From contig CALXKW010000004.1 in the NCBI GenBank assembly GCA_944389045.1, positions 1 through 34,511 of the forward strand: a DNA stretch of 34,511 bases, in the 5' to 3' direction. Of the stretch, positions 16,284-23,963 are shown piece after piece. The translations under genes and the position numbers were made by a program. Positions within the stretch are counted from its first letter, which is position 1. The number at the start of each line of letters is the position of its first letter. Source of the stretch: an uncultured Clostridia bacterium (GTDB lineage Bacteria > Bacillota > Clostridia > Oscillospirales > CAG-272). Below the pieces are notes generated by a model. That model had not been told where the DNA came from and made no database searches. It saw only the letters and a list, made by a program, of their open reading frames with translations.

Positions 16284-16725
16284 GTAAAACCCCTCTCTAT
16301 CCCGAAGACGGGATGCCGCGTTTTTTGACCGCTTGCCTTCTTGGCGCCGTCAAACACGTTACCTTCTCGGCGACGCCGGAGGAGCGATGCCTCTCTTTGT
16401 CGCCGCCGAGGGTTGTTTTTCTCCCCCCGCCCTTTCCCGCTCCGCCCGCTTTTTCCGCGGCAGGGCGGACGGGCCGCCCAATAGTCGCCCCATATAAGGG
16501 AGGACAGCGTACCGACGGGCTCCGGACAGACGATAAGCGTCAGGAGTAGCCGGACGGCGGCGGAAAACAGCCTTCCGCCGTTCACCTCCGGCCGCTGCCG
16601 AAGGTATGCCCTGCGCACTCACCGCATCGTTGGCCTTTTCGGAGCCATGCGGCCCGAACCCGCACGCCGGTATCGGCTTTCTTGTAACGGAAGATAAGAA
16701 ACGGAGGTCATTTTGCAGCCCGGAC
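16284..16725. other. 442-bp non-coding gap between the two primosome genes
   Basis: No supported gene is present; possible reading frames have Arg/Pro/Ala-rich compositions typical of non-coding GC-rich DNA. It contains an eight-pair perfect hairpin, CGGCGGAA/TTCCGCCG (16558-16565/16573-16580), without a U-tract on either strand, and a small ATCCCG/CGGGAT hairpin (16298-16313 approximately) just upstream of the DnaI-like ribosome binding site. It may be a long leader of the DnaI-like gene. No promoter was recognised. Confidence 0.4.
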
Positions 16726-17832
16726 CTACGCGCCGCCCCCGGCTCCTCCGGCGGAGGAAGCGCCCGGGGAGGATTCTTTTTGCTCCATACGCTCATAGCT
16801 ACGCTTGAGCGCCGCCTCAAAGAATTCGTTCACATCGAAGCTGCCCGCGGCCGTCTCCTTCTCCCGCTTCTCGCGGTAGGCGCCGAGGGCGGCGTTCACC
16901 TGCTCGGCGGTGGTATAGCCCGCCTCCCGCCAGTTCAGAAGCACCTTGTTCATATAGGGAAAGGAAACGCCCCCGGTGTTGTTGACCGTGATCTCATAGG
17001 CCATCTCCAGCATCGAAAAGGGGAAGGAGAGATCGGCCCATACCGCAAGAAATTTCTTTTCCTTGGCAGTGAGCGCCCGCCGGGAAAGACCGGCGAGAGC
17101 GCGCACCTTTTCTTCCAGCGTATGCCGCCGCTCGGCGTCGGTGACGTACTGCTCGATCTGCGCGTAGGAGGTGATGCCCTCGTTCACCAGCGAGCAGGCC
17201 ATCTTTTCGATATAAGGAAGCGAGCATTTCCCCAGACGGCTGGCATATTCAAAGAGAAGCAGTATCGAATCGTGATCGAGCCGCAGATAGTCGGAAAGCC
17301 CGAAAAGCCGGTTGATCTCGTGAGCGCCGAAGAGCTTGCCCGCAATCCGCTGGCACTCCTCCACCAAAAGCGACAGGGTCGCGTCGGCATTCATCAGCGC
17401 TTCGATCTCCCGCCCGGTATAATGGGGCAGTCCGTCGCCCGTGACCACCGTCACCTTCCCGCCGTTCTCGGCGCTCTTCACGGCGGTTCGAATCGTTTTC
17501 GGCCTTTTTTCCCCGCAAGGCTCTTTACCCGAAAAAGCTTCCGAAGAGGCCGCTTCCGGCCGCTCCTCTGCCGGCGATGACGTGCGCGCACCCGTTCCTT
17601 CCCGGTGGATAAGACCGGCGTTTTCCCAAAAAGAGAGGGCCTCCTCGATCTTATCGGGAGTCGCCGCAAAGCTTCTGGCCAAAGCGGCGACATCGAGCGG
17701 CTCCCGCAGGGAGCGGTCCCCGCAGAGAAGCAGAAAAAGCCTCAGCGTCAAGGGATCGGCCTTGTCGAGATAGGCGCTCACCGCCGCGGGCAGCGCCAGA
17801 ACCCTGTTTCCGTACACGATTTCAATTTTCAT
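16726..17832 (-). CDS. DnaD-like primosome protein (DnaB_2 domains)
   Basis: Replication initiation or restart protein of the DnaD/DnaB (Gram-positive) family that remodels DNA and helps load the helicase with the DnaI-type loader. The 368-residue product has an N-terminal winged-helix-like region (about 1-80: DPLTLRLFLLLCGD, then PDKIEEALSFWENAGLIHREG), a linker, and two C-terminal DnaB_2-type helical repeats (about 150-225 and 240-320), the first with LTLLVEEC-like spacing before INRLFGLSDYLRLDHDSI and the second with PYMNKVLLNWREAGYTT, close to the YxxxI/L-W-x3-G-I/Y signature of DnaD domains. It starts at ATG 17832 with AAAGGA eleven bases upstream and follows rex by 96 bases. Confidence 0.88.
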   Translation of the reverse strand: MKIEIVYGNRVLALPAAVSAYLDKADPLTLRLFLLLCGDRSLREPLDVAALARSFAATPDKIEEALSFWENAGLIHREGTGARTSSPAEERPEAASSEAFSGKEPCGEKRPKTIRTAVKSAENGGKVTVVTGDGLPHYTGREIEALMNADATLSLLVEECQRIAGKLFGAHEINRLFGLSDYLRLDHDSILLLFEYASRLGKCSLPYIEKMACSLVNEGITSYAQIEQYVTDAERRHTLEEKVRALAGLSRRALTAKEKKFLAVWADLSFPFSMLEMAYEITVNNTGGVSFPYMNKVLLNWREAGYTTAEQVNAALGAYREKREKETAAGSFDVNEFFEAALKRSYERMEQKESSPGASSAGGAGGGA

Positions 17833-17928
17833 CCCGCATTTTGTCCTTTCCTTCGTTTAATTCCGGTTTTTTTCGGGAACAGAACCGCCGTTTTACGCGT
17901 CTTCTCTTCCCCGAACGGCGGAAAGGAA

Positions 17929-18675
17929 CTACGTCTTTTTGTCCGAAAGGCTTCGCAGAGAAAAACAGAGCTGCATCAGGGAATCGCCGAGATAGACGTT
18001 CTGCACGCAGACCCCCGCCGAAGCGTCCTTTTCCTCCGACGCGTCAAGCAGGGCCGAAAGCGACGCTTCCGAGATCTCGGCACTGGTGAAATTCCAGATC
18101 CCCCGGACGCCGAGCTTCACCAGACGCTCGGCCATAGCCTCGGCCCCCGAGGAGGTGAGGGTCAGAACCGCAATGTCCACGCGGTTGGCCCGGCAGAAAA
18201 TCTCCAGCTTGCCCGCATCGTAGACCGTGTGCTTTCCTGCACGCTTACCGATCACGGCGGGATCCCGGTCGAAGACGCCGATCAGATTCACGCCCCGGCT
18301 GAGAAAGAGGCTGCCGTCGGCCATCGCCCGCCCCAGGTTGCCCGCGCCGATGAGAATCGCGTTGAATTTCTCGTTCACGCCCAGCATCTCCGAAATCTCC
18401 GCAAAGAGATGCTTGACATTATAACCGTAGCCCTGCTGTCCGCAGCCGCCGAAGCAGTTCAGATCCTGCCGCACCTGAGAGGCGGTCAGCCCCATGAGCT
18501 TTGCCAGCTTTCCCGAACTGATGCGGAAGCTGTTTTTCTCCAGAAGCTCCTTCAGATAGCGGTAATAGCGGGGCAGCCGGCATTTCACCTGTTTGGAAAG
18601 AGCTAATTTTTCGGCAGGATACTTCTCCGCCCGGGACTCCTCCGCGGAAAGCCTTTCGATGAATTCGTTATCCAT
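17929..18675 (-). CDS. rex: Redox-sensing transcriptional repressor Rex
   Basis: NADH/NAD+ sensing repressor of fermentation and respiration genes. The 248-residue protein has a winged helix domain (about 26-90) with SKQVKCRLPRYYRYLKEL and the strongly conserved QVRQDLNCFGGCGQQGYGYNV, and a Rossmann domain with AILIGAGNLGRA (107-118) and LIGVFDRDP. About 25 extra residues precede the usual Rex start; no internal Met is present, so the ATG at 18675 was kept, although its ribosome binding site is weak. Rex usually controls NADH-linked genes through TTGTTAA-type palindromes, but no such operator was found in this window, including in front of icd. Downstream on the same strand lies the DnaD-like gene. 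Confidence 0.95.
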   Translation of the reverse strand: MDNEFIERLSAEESRAEKYPAEKLALSKQVKCRLPRYYRYLKELLEKNSFRISSGKLAKLMGLTASQVRQDLNCFGGCGQQGYGYNVKHLFAEISEMLGVNEKFNAILIGAGNLGRAMADGSLFLSRGVNLIGVFDRDPAVIGKRAGKHTVYDAGKLEIFCRANRVDIAVLTLTSSGAEAMAERLVKLGVRGIWNFTSAEISEASLSALLDASEEKDASAGVCVQNVYLGDSLMQLCFSLRSLSDKKT

Positions 18676-18944
18676 GAATATGAGTCAAAGCCTTTCTTTC
18701 GGTCTTTCGGAATACCTCCCGCAGCTCTCTTTCGCAAAAAACGAAGAATCGTGTGCCCCTCTTCCGCTGCGGCCGATATTTCTTTTGCCCTTTTTCTCTC
18801 TTTCCCGCAGTAAGACAAGAAGAGAGAGGAAAATATTCTCTCTTGAAAAAACCGGGCAAAGTTCTTATCCTCGAAAAGAAAAAATCATGTCCGAGCAAAA
18901 CCCTTCAGCCAATTCGCAGCCGTATTGTCCAAAAAGCTCTCAGA

Positions 18945-20114
18945 TCAGAATTTTTCAAGCGTCTCAGAGACATAGTCGGCAAAGGCACGGCAGGTGGCGC
19001 CGGTGTCCCGCCCCGTGACCGTCAGCTTCTTCTCTTCAAACATGCAGAAATCGAGAGCCCGCTCAAGCCGGTCGGCGCGGTCGTGATACCCGATGTGATT
19101 GAGCAGCATGACGCCCGCCCGCAGCATGGAGCAGGGGTCGGCATAGATCGCCCGGCCCTCGGTCACCATACGGGGAGCGCTGCCGTGGATGGCCTCAAAC
19201 ATGGCGTAGCGCTTGCCGATGTTGGCGCTGCCCGCCGTCCCCACGCCGCCCTGAAACTCGGCGGCCTCGTCGGTGATGATGTCGCCGTAAAGGTTCGGCA
19301 GAATAAAGACACGGAAATCGCGGCGGCGCTTCTCGTCCACCAGCTTCGCAGTCATGATGTCGATAAACCACTCGTCGGTGACAATTTCCGGGTAATCGCG
19401 CGCCACTTCCTTGCAGAGGTTCAGAAACTTGCCGTCGGTCGTCTTGATGACGTTGGCCTTGGTGACGATCGAAACCCTTCCCTTGTTGTTGGCCCGGGCG
19501 AACTCGTAAGCAAGCCGCGCGATGCGGCGGGTCCCCTCGGTGGTGGTCACGCAGAAATCGAGCGCCAGATCGTCGGTCACATGTACGCCCTGACTGCCCA
19601 CCGCGTAGCTTCCCTCGGTGTTCTCGCGAAAGAAGGTCCAGTCGATGCCCTGAGACGGAACCCGGACGGGACGCAGATTGGCGAAAAGGTCGAGCTCTTT
19701 CCGCATCGCCACATTGGCGCTCTCGATATTGGGCAGACCGTCACCCTGATGGGGCGTGGTCGTGGGGCCCTTGAGGATCACGTCGCATTTTTTCAGCTCG
19801 GCCAGAACGTCGTCGGGAATTGCCTGAAGCCGGGCCACCCGGTTTTCGATGGTGAGCCCCTCAATGTCGCGGAACTCCACGCGTCCCTTCTTCACCTCGT
19901 CGGAAAGAAGTCCTTCGAGCACCCGGCGGGTCTCAGCCGTGATGACCGGCCCGATCCCGTCGCCGCCGCAGACGCCGATGACGATTTTGTCCAGCGAGGC
20001 GTAATCGACCGCCTCGCCGGCCGCGTTGATCCGCTCGACCCGTTCGAGCTGTCCTTTGAGAAGCGTACGATATTTTTCGACCGCACTTTCGATCTCTCTG
20101 CTGTAATCTTTCAT
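18945..20114 (-). CDS. Isocitrate/isopropylmalate dehydrogenase family protein, probably isocitrate dehydrogenase
   Basis: Decarboxylating dehydrogenase of the ICDH/IPMDH family. The 389-residue product has an extra N-terminal helical segment of about 40 residues, GGDGIGP (50-56), a substrate loop SANVAMRKELDLFANLRP (132-149) with the Ser-x-Asn pattern of isocitrate dehydrogenases rather than that of isopropylmalate enzymes, RENTEG (163-168), the metal-binding DIITDEAAEFQGG and the coenzyme loop HGSAPRM. The residue after AP is Arg; NAD-dependent enzymes usually have Asp and E. coli NADP-enzyme has Lys there, so NADP use is a mild inference. The start is ATG at 20112-20114, with GGAGGAG nine bases upstream. 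The GGAGGAG falls inside the longer alternative frame that starts at 20132. Confidence 0.85.
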   Translation of the reverse strand: MKDYSREIESAVEKYRTLLKGQLERVERINAAGEAVDYASLDKIVIGVCGGDGIGPVITAETRRVLEGLLSDEVKKGRVEFRDIEGLTIENRVARLQAIPDDVLAELKKCDVILKGPTTTPHQGDGLPNIESANVAMRKELDLFANLRPVRVPSQGIDWTFFRENTEGSYAVGSQGVHVTDDLALDFCVTTTEGTRRIARLAYEFARANNKGRVSIVTKANVIKTTDGKFLNLCKEVARDYPEIVTDEWFIDIMTAKLVDEKRRRDFRVFILPNLYGDIITDEAAEFQGGVGTAGSANIGKRYAMFEAIHGSAPRMVTEGRAIYADPCSMLRAGVMLLNHIGYHDRADRLERALDFCMFEEKKLTVTGRDTGATCRAFADYVSETLEKF

Positions 20115-20142
20115 TCTTCTATACTCCTCCATGTGTTCTTAT

Positions 20143-20170
20143 CCTAATGTTCTTTCCCTAATGTTCTTTC
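20143..20170 (+). repeat. 14-bp exact tandem repeat upstream of icd
   Basis: CCTAATGTTCTTTC occurs twice head to tail (20143-20156 and 20157-20170), and a weaker third unit (about 9 of 14 matches) lies at 20129-20142. The array ends about 15 bases before the icd start and so lies within or just before its ribosome binding region. It could be a regulatory iteron or a slippage product. Confidence 0.8.
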
Positions 20171-20237
20171 GGATTTCCGCATTCTTCCGGGTTTCCGCAT
20201 CCGCCGCAATAAGCGCTCTTTGGGCGGCCCGCTCCGT

Positions 20238-20263
20238 CTCGCTCTTTTCGCGAAAAGAGCGAG
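20238..20263. repeat. 26-bp perfect palindrome upstream of icd
   Basis: Two 13-base arms, CTCGCTCTTTTCG and its exact reverse complement, meet without a spacer. It lies about 125 bases before the icd start. No U-tract follows on either strand, so it is not a simple terminator. A dimeric repressor operator or a cruciform are possible; a Rex operator is not, because the sequence does not match. Confidence 0.85.
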
Positions 20264-20501
20264 GATCAGCCGGGTTCGATAAACAGCCGGCCCAAAACCG
20301 GTGTGAGAAGGACTCTTTCCGGACCGATAGGAAGCGCCGCTCGGACAGATGCGAAGCGTCATATCCGATGAAAAGGCGGGAATACCGTAAATTTCTGTGG
20401 TTTTTCAAAAAAGAACCGCGGGAAAAATTGGCTTTTGTGCAACATTCTAAGTATTTTCTTCCTCAAAATGCGAAAAGCGTGCTCGAGAAAATTGCCGCCG
20501 C

Positions 20502-20609
20502 TTTTCCACATTCTCCACAGAGATATCCACAATTTCGCGCGCAAAACCGGGCTTTTTGAAGGGCCTTCCCGATTTTCAGGCGAGTTTTCCACAAGCCGCC
20601 TGTGGATTA
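20502..20609. promoter_or_regulatory. Cluster of five DnaA-box-like 9-mers
   Basis: Against the DnaA box TTATCCACA, each of the following has one mismatch: TTTTCCACA (20502-20510), TTCTCCACA (20511-20519, directly adjacent), ATATCCACA (20523-20531), TTTTCCACA (20585-20593) and TGTGGATTA (20601-20609, opposite strand). The spacing is tight, and an AT-rich segment lies to the left. This arrangement resembles an origin or another DnaA-binding locus. No dnaA or dnaN gene is present in the window, and genes on both sides point the same way, which is unusual for a bidirectional origin. Confidence 0.55.
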
Positions 20610-20791
20610 TCTGGAAAAGTCCTCCCAACGGCGCTTTATGAAGATTGACATTTTCTTGTCAAAAACCGGGAGCTTTTCTGATTTTTACGCCCCGAATCCG
20701 AACAAAATTTTTGGTGTTTTGCCCAATTTTCAACGCCGTATCCGCAAACACGGACAGGGAAAACAGCCTTGCGGGGCAAAGAAGATCGGGC

Positions 20792-21841
20792 TCAGTCGGC
20801 GCCCCGGACGGTCGGCCGGGCGTTCAGATCCGAACCGGCCAGATGGCCCGCCATGAACTCATAGTAACCCTGCGCCCCGATCATCGCCGCATTGTCCCCA
20901 CAAAGCGAGAGGGGCGGAAGACAGAGACGAATTTCCTGTTTCTCGCAGAAAACGGTCAGAGCAGAGCGCAGATGCGAGTTGGCCGCAACTCCCCCCGCCG
21001 CCACCAGCGTTTTGTACCCGAAGCGCGCGTGCGCCTTCTCCAAATGAGATATCACCGCGCGCACCACTGCCGCCGTAAACGAAGCGGCAATATCGGCGAC
21101 GGCCTTGTCGGCCCTCTCGCCTCCTCCGGCGGGAAGCTCCGGCAAAGCTCCCCTCTGCCGCGCACCGTGGACATAGTTGATGACCGCAGTCTTCAGACCG
21201 CTGAAGGAAAAGTCCAGACTGCCGCGCAGGGCCGCCGAGGGGAAGGCAATCGCGTCCGGGTCGCCCCGAGAGGCCAGCCGGTCGATCTCCGCCCCTCCGG
21301 GATAGGGCATTCCCAAAACCCGCGCAACCTTGTCGAAAGCCTCTCCGATCGCGTCGTCCCGCGTCTTTCCCACTGTGACAAACTCGACGGGGCTCCGCAC
21401 GTCGATCAGCGAGGTATGCCCTCCCGAAGCTACCATGGCAAAAAAGGGAGCTTTCAAATCGGGGTAAGCAAAATAGGCCGCCGCCACATGACCGCGGATG
21501 TGGTTGACCGGAATCAGGGGCAGCCTGTGGGCGAAGGCAAAGGCCTTGGCGAAATTGACCGCAACCAAAAGCGCCCCGATCAACCCTGGCTCCGACGTCA
21601 CGGCTACGGCGTCGAGCTCGTCGGCGGAAATCCCCGCCTCCTCAAGTGCCCTGTAGACAAGCCCCGAGATCGCCTCGATATGAGCGCGTCCCGCGATTTC
21701 GGGCACGACCCCGCCGTAAAGGGCGTGTATTTCGACCTGCGAGGCAATCGCGCTTGAGAGAATCGAGCGCTCAGTCTCGTAAAAAGATACGACAGCCGCC
21801 GCCGTCTCGTCGCAGGAAGATTCCAAAGATAATATCCGCAA
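20792..21841 (-). CDS. tsaD: tRNA N6-threonylcarbamoyladenosine transferase TsaD
   Basis: Transfers the threonylcarbamoyl group to A37 of ANN-decoding tRNAs, with TsaB and TsaE as partners. The 349-residue length is typical. Motifs: RILSLESSCDETAAAV at the N-terminus, the metal-binding HIRGH (His114 and His118; usually HMEGH-like), VASGGHTSL (138-145), DFSFSGLKTAV, VAAGGVAANSHLR and CGDNAAMIG (metal-binding Asp). The start is TTG at 21839-21841, because this gives exactly the normal family N-terminus and no nearby ATG or GTG is in frame; the GGGGTGG element about twelve bases upstream is a modest ribosome binding site. It follows rimI on the same strand after 154 bases and a possible weak terminator. 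Confidence 0.95.
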   Translation of the reverse strand: MRILSLESSCDETAAAVVSFYETERSILSSAIASQVEIHALYGGVVPEIAGRAHIEAISGLVYRALEEAGISADELDAVAVTSEPGLIGALLVAVNFAKAFAFAHRLPLIPVNHIRGHVAAAYFAYPDLKAPFFAMVASGGHTSLIDVRSPVEFVTVGKTRDDAIGEAFDKVARVLGMPYPGGAEIDRLASRGDPDAIAFPSAALRGSLDFSFSGLKTAVINYVHGARQRGALPELPAGGGERADKAVADIAASFTAAVVRAVISHLEKAHARFGYKTLVAAGGVAANSHLRSALTVFCEKQEIRLCLPPLSLCGDNAAMIGAQGYYEFMAGHLAGSDLNARPTVRGAD

Positions 21842-21962
21842 GTGTTTGCCCCACCCCTTTTTGAAAACGTCCGTTTGAAGAAAAAAGCCGGCCTATGTGT
21901 CATGCGTTGATTTATATTAATAAGGATAAAAAAGGGAGCCTGTCCAATGGCCCGAAATTTAA

Positions 21963-21987
21963 GAAAAAGGAACCGGCCGCTTCCCTT
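21963..21987 (-). terminator. Possible weak terminator after rimI
   Basis: On the minus strand GGGAAGC, loop GGCC and GGTTCC form a short stem with one mismatch, followed by TTTTTCTT. It begins about ten bases after the rimI stop codon. Strength is doubtful, so readthrough into tsaD is likely. Confidence 0.4.
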
Positions 21988-21995
21988 TTCCTGTA

Positions 21996-22469
21996 TCAAT
22001 CCTTTTCTTCCGCACATGCGCATCCAAGAGACTTCGCCATCAAAAGCGCATCCTCCTTCGGGTTCCGGTAATAGTTCCGGCGGCGTCCCACGGTCTCAAA
22101 GCCATTTCCCTTATAAAGAGCGAGGGCGGAAGAATTGGAGGCGCGCACCTCGAGATAGACTCTCTCCACTTTGCATTTCCGGCAAAAAGCCTCGGCCTCA
22201 AAAAGAAGCGCGGCGGCATACCTCCGCCTCCGAAAGGCGGGATGAACGGCCAGATTCAGAATTTCCGCCTCGGGCGGCAGCAGCAGAAGCATGAGATAGC
22301 CGACCGGCTCCTCGCCGAGTGTGAAGAGAAAGACCCTGTCGGTCTCGAGCGTCTCGCGAATCATCCTCTCGCTCCAGGGATCGGTAAAACAGAGCCTCTC
22401 GAGCGCCGCAATATCTTTCAAAAGGGGCTCCGCCCCCGGCAGTCTGTGACGGTTTCGCCGGATTTCCAT
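21996..22469 (-). CDS. rimI: Ribosomal protein bS18 alanine N-acetyltransferase RimI-like
   Basis: GNAT-family acetyltransferase, expected to acetylate the N-terminal alanine of ribosomal protein bS18. The 157-residue product has the RimI-type CFTDPWSERMIRETL near the N-terminus (27-41), the acetyl-CoA loop HPAFRRRRYAAALL (76-89), the YLEVRASNSSALALYKGNGF segment (105-124, in part) and the C-terminal RNYYRNPKEDALLM. The bacterial tsaE-tsaB-rimI-tsaD arrangement supports the assignment, since tsaD follows directly. Here tsaB and tsaE are not adjacent. The start is ATG at 22469, three bases after the preceding stop codon, which suggests coupling. Confidence 0.88.
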   Translation of the reverse strand: MEIRRNRHRLPGAEPLLKDIAALERLCFTDPWSERMIRETLETDRVFLFTLGEEPVGYLMLLLLPPEAEILNLAVHPAFRRRRYAAALLFEAEAFCRKCKVERVYLEVRASNSSALALYKGNGFETVGRRRNYYRNPKEDALLMAKSLGCACAEEKD

Positions 22470-22472
22470 CGC

Positions 22473-23402
22473 TCAGGCGCCCCTTCCGGCATCGGCAGAA
22501 GCCGCAAAAGCGCACGGCGCCTCGGTCATGGGTTCGGCGGAAGCCTCGGGCGATGCGGAGGTCTCGGGAGAAGCGGTCGTATCCCCGGATTCCGAGGTCG
22601 TGGTGTCGGCGTCGGTCTTGCCGCCGAGCGCCTCTTCAAGATATCTTGAGGCGAACTTCTCGGAGATCGCGATGGCAGAGGGATCCTCGTCGGTATAGAC
22701 ATAAAAATCGCCGTTGTCACAGCGGACCAGATACATCACATAATAGAGATGGCCATAAACCGAGGAAGTGAGATAAAGACGGTAGGTTTCCAAAGGCAGC
22801 CCGCCGCTTTCCGCGCTGTAACGCCGGCCCTCGAGCACCTCATCGACAAAGTCGGTCGCCACCGGCGTGTTCTCGTCTTTTAAGGAAAGAAGCGCCATAG
22901 TGATCTCGTCGGCGGCATCGGTGCAGACGTAGACGCAGTCGGTACGGAAGGAGGCAAGCTCGGGAAGAAGCGCCATGCTTCCGTAATACAGGTTCCCTTC
23001 CGCATCGGTGAGATAATTGTCGGAATCCATTTCCATCAAAACGCCGTAGGCGTTGTAATAGCCAACCTTGTAAATCTTGCGGCCCGTGTCGGTCTTGCCG
23101 AAGGCTTTCTGTCTTTTTCCGGCGACCACATAGCGCACAGCATAGGTCGCGGGCGCCTTCAGAAACATTGCGCCGTCCGAATCGCGGATCAGTCCGCCCT
23201 CCTCCTCAGCAAAAGTCACCGTCTCTCCCGCGGCGAGCAGAGCGGCGGCGCCCACCACAAGAGCGATCAGAACGACCAGAACCGCGCCGCCGAGCAGCCA
23301 GTAGCGAAGCGTCAGAGTCTCGTGAGGATCCCGCACCTTTCTGGCCCTTTTCTTTTTCTTTTTTTGGTTTTTTTGGATCTTTTCCTTGTTTTCTTCTGCC
23401 AT
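22473..23402 (-). CDS. Single-pass membrane protein of unknown function
   Basis: A 309-residue protein that I do not recognise. It has a Lys/Arg-rich cytoplasmic N-terminus (about 1-33), one membrane helix (about 35-58), an extracytoplasmic mixed alpha/beta domain (about 60-255) with many Tyr and Asp residues, and a low-complexity tail rich in Thr, Ser, Glu and Pro (about 260-295). The domain has two short repeats of similar shape, YGVLMEMDSDNYLTDAEGNLYYG and its neighbourhood, but no catalytic motif was seen. The start is ATG at 23400-23402 with GGGGG four bases upstream. It is flanked closely by the dCMP deaminase gene (23 bases) and by rimI (three bases), so it is in the same operon. Confidence 0.8.
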   Translation of the reverse strand: MAEENKEKIQKNQKKKKKRARKVRDPHETLTLRYWLLGGAVLVVLIALVVGAAALLAAGETVTFAEEEGGLIRDSDGAMFLKAPATYAVRYVVAGKRQKAFGKTDTGRKIYKVGYYNAYGVLMEMDSDNYLTDAEGNLYYGSMALLPELASFRTDCVYVCTDAADEITMALLSLKDENTPVATDFVDEVLEGRRYSAESGGLPLETYRLYLTSSVYGHLYYVMYLVRCDNGDFYVYTDEDPSAIAISEKFASRYLEEALGGKTDADTTTSESGDTTASPETSASPEASAEPMTEAPCAFAASADAGRGA

Positions 23403-23425
23403 GATTCCCCCGCTTTTCCCGCGGC

Positions 23426-23914
23426 TCAATATCCGAACTGTCCGCTTAAGCTGTCGTCGTTGATCACCCAGTCGCGAACCCGAACCACGCGATATTCCTC
23501 CGCGCTTTGGCGGAAGACCACGGTGGAGATTCCCGAATTGATGATCAGACGCTTGCAGAGCATACAGCTGTCGATCTCTTTTTCCAGCTCGCCCGTCGCC
23601 GCGTTGATTCCGGCGATATACATGGTGGCGTCGATCATCTCCTCGCGCGAGGCGGAAATGATGGCGTTCTGCTCCGCGTGGACAGAGCGGCAGAGCTCAT
23701 ACCGCTCCCCTCTGGGAATGTTCAGCGATTCCCGGGTGCAGAAGCCGAGATTCGTACAGTTCTTCCGGCCGCGGGGCGCCCCGTTGTAGCCGGTGGCGAC
23801 AATGCTGTCGTTTTTCACAATGATGGCGCCGAAGCGGCGGCGCAGACAGGTGGCGCGCTTTGCCACTGTCTCGGCAATATCGAGATAATAATTGGGCTTG
23901 CTGACTCTTTCCAT
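23426..23914 (-). CDS. dCMP deaminase (ComEB/DCTD family)
   Basis: Zinc deaminase that converts dCMP to dUMP and so feeds dTMP synthesis. The 162-residue product has the zinc motif VHAEQNAI (His79, Glu81) and CMLC (Cys117, Cys120; the usual Pro before the first Cys is Ser here), plus RATCLRRRFGAIIV, ATGYNGAPRG and a second Cys-containing loop (KNCTNLGFC) typical of the family. The start is ATG at 23912-23914 with GGAGG five bases upstream; longer in-frame readings add unrelated sequence. It is the first gene of an operon that continues with the unknown membrane protein, rimI and tsaD, behind a promoter at 24114-24143 and a hairpin-containing leader. Confidence 0.92.
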   Translation of the reverse strand: MERVSKPNYYLDIAETVAKRATCLRRRFGAIIVKNDSIVATGYNGAPRGRKNCTNLGFCTRESLNIPRGERYELCRSVHAEQNAIISASREEMIDATMYIAGINAATGELEKEIDSCMLCKRLIINSGISTVVFRQSAEEYRVVRVRDWVINDDSLSGQFGY

Positions 23915-23932
23915 AACAACCTCCGTATCCAT

Positions 23933-23963
23933 AAAAGGGAGAGCATCCGATTTGCTCCCTTTT
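23933..23963 (-). promoter_or_regulatory. Leader hairpin next to the dCMP deaminase ribosome binding site
   Basis: On the minus strand AAAAGGGAGCA pairs with TGCTCTCCCTTTT with a two-base bulge, around a seven-base loop, and ends in a short U-run about eight bases before GGAGG. It has the look of an intrinsic terminator or attenuator in the leader. No ligand or leader peptide was recognised. Confidence 0.45.

Larger units (their letters stand above)
20115..20791. other. 677-bp intergenic region with repeats and DnaA-box-like sites
   Basis: This is the longest gene-free stretch in the window, between icd and tsaD. From left to right it holds a 14-bp tandem repeat next to the icd start, a 26-bp palindrome, an AT-rich segment at about 20381-20470 (roughly two thirds A+T against a GC-rich background) and a cluster of DnaA-box-like 9-mers at 20502-20609, followed by another AT-richer segment to about 20740. 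No protein gene is supported. The individual elements are listed separately. Confidence 0.6.

Noticed and set aside
16359..16820. Open frames on both strands in the gap between the DnaI-like and DnaD-like genes
   Set aside because: Products are Arg/Pro/Ala-rich without motifs, overlap the 3' end of the DnaD-like gene and have no ribosome binding site.
18676..18944. Rex operator upstream of rex or icd
   Set aside because: No TTGTTAA-type inverted repeat was found in either intergenic region; autoregulation is possible in the family but not shown here.
20502..20609. Calling this region oriC outright
   Set aside because: dnaA, dnaN and rpmH are not in the window, the boxes are all one mismatch from consensus and gene direction does not diverge. 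It is kept as a candidate DnaA-binding locus only.
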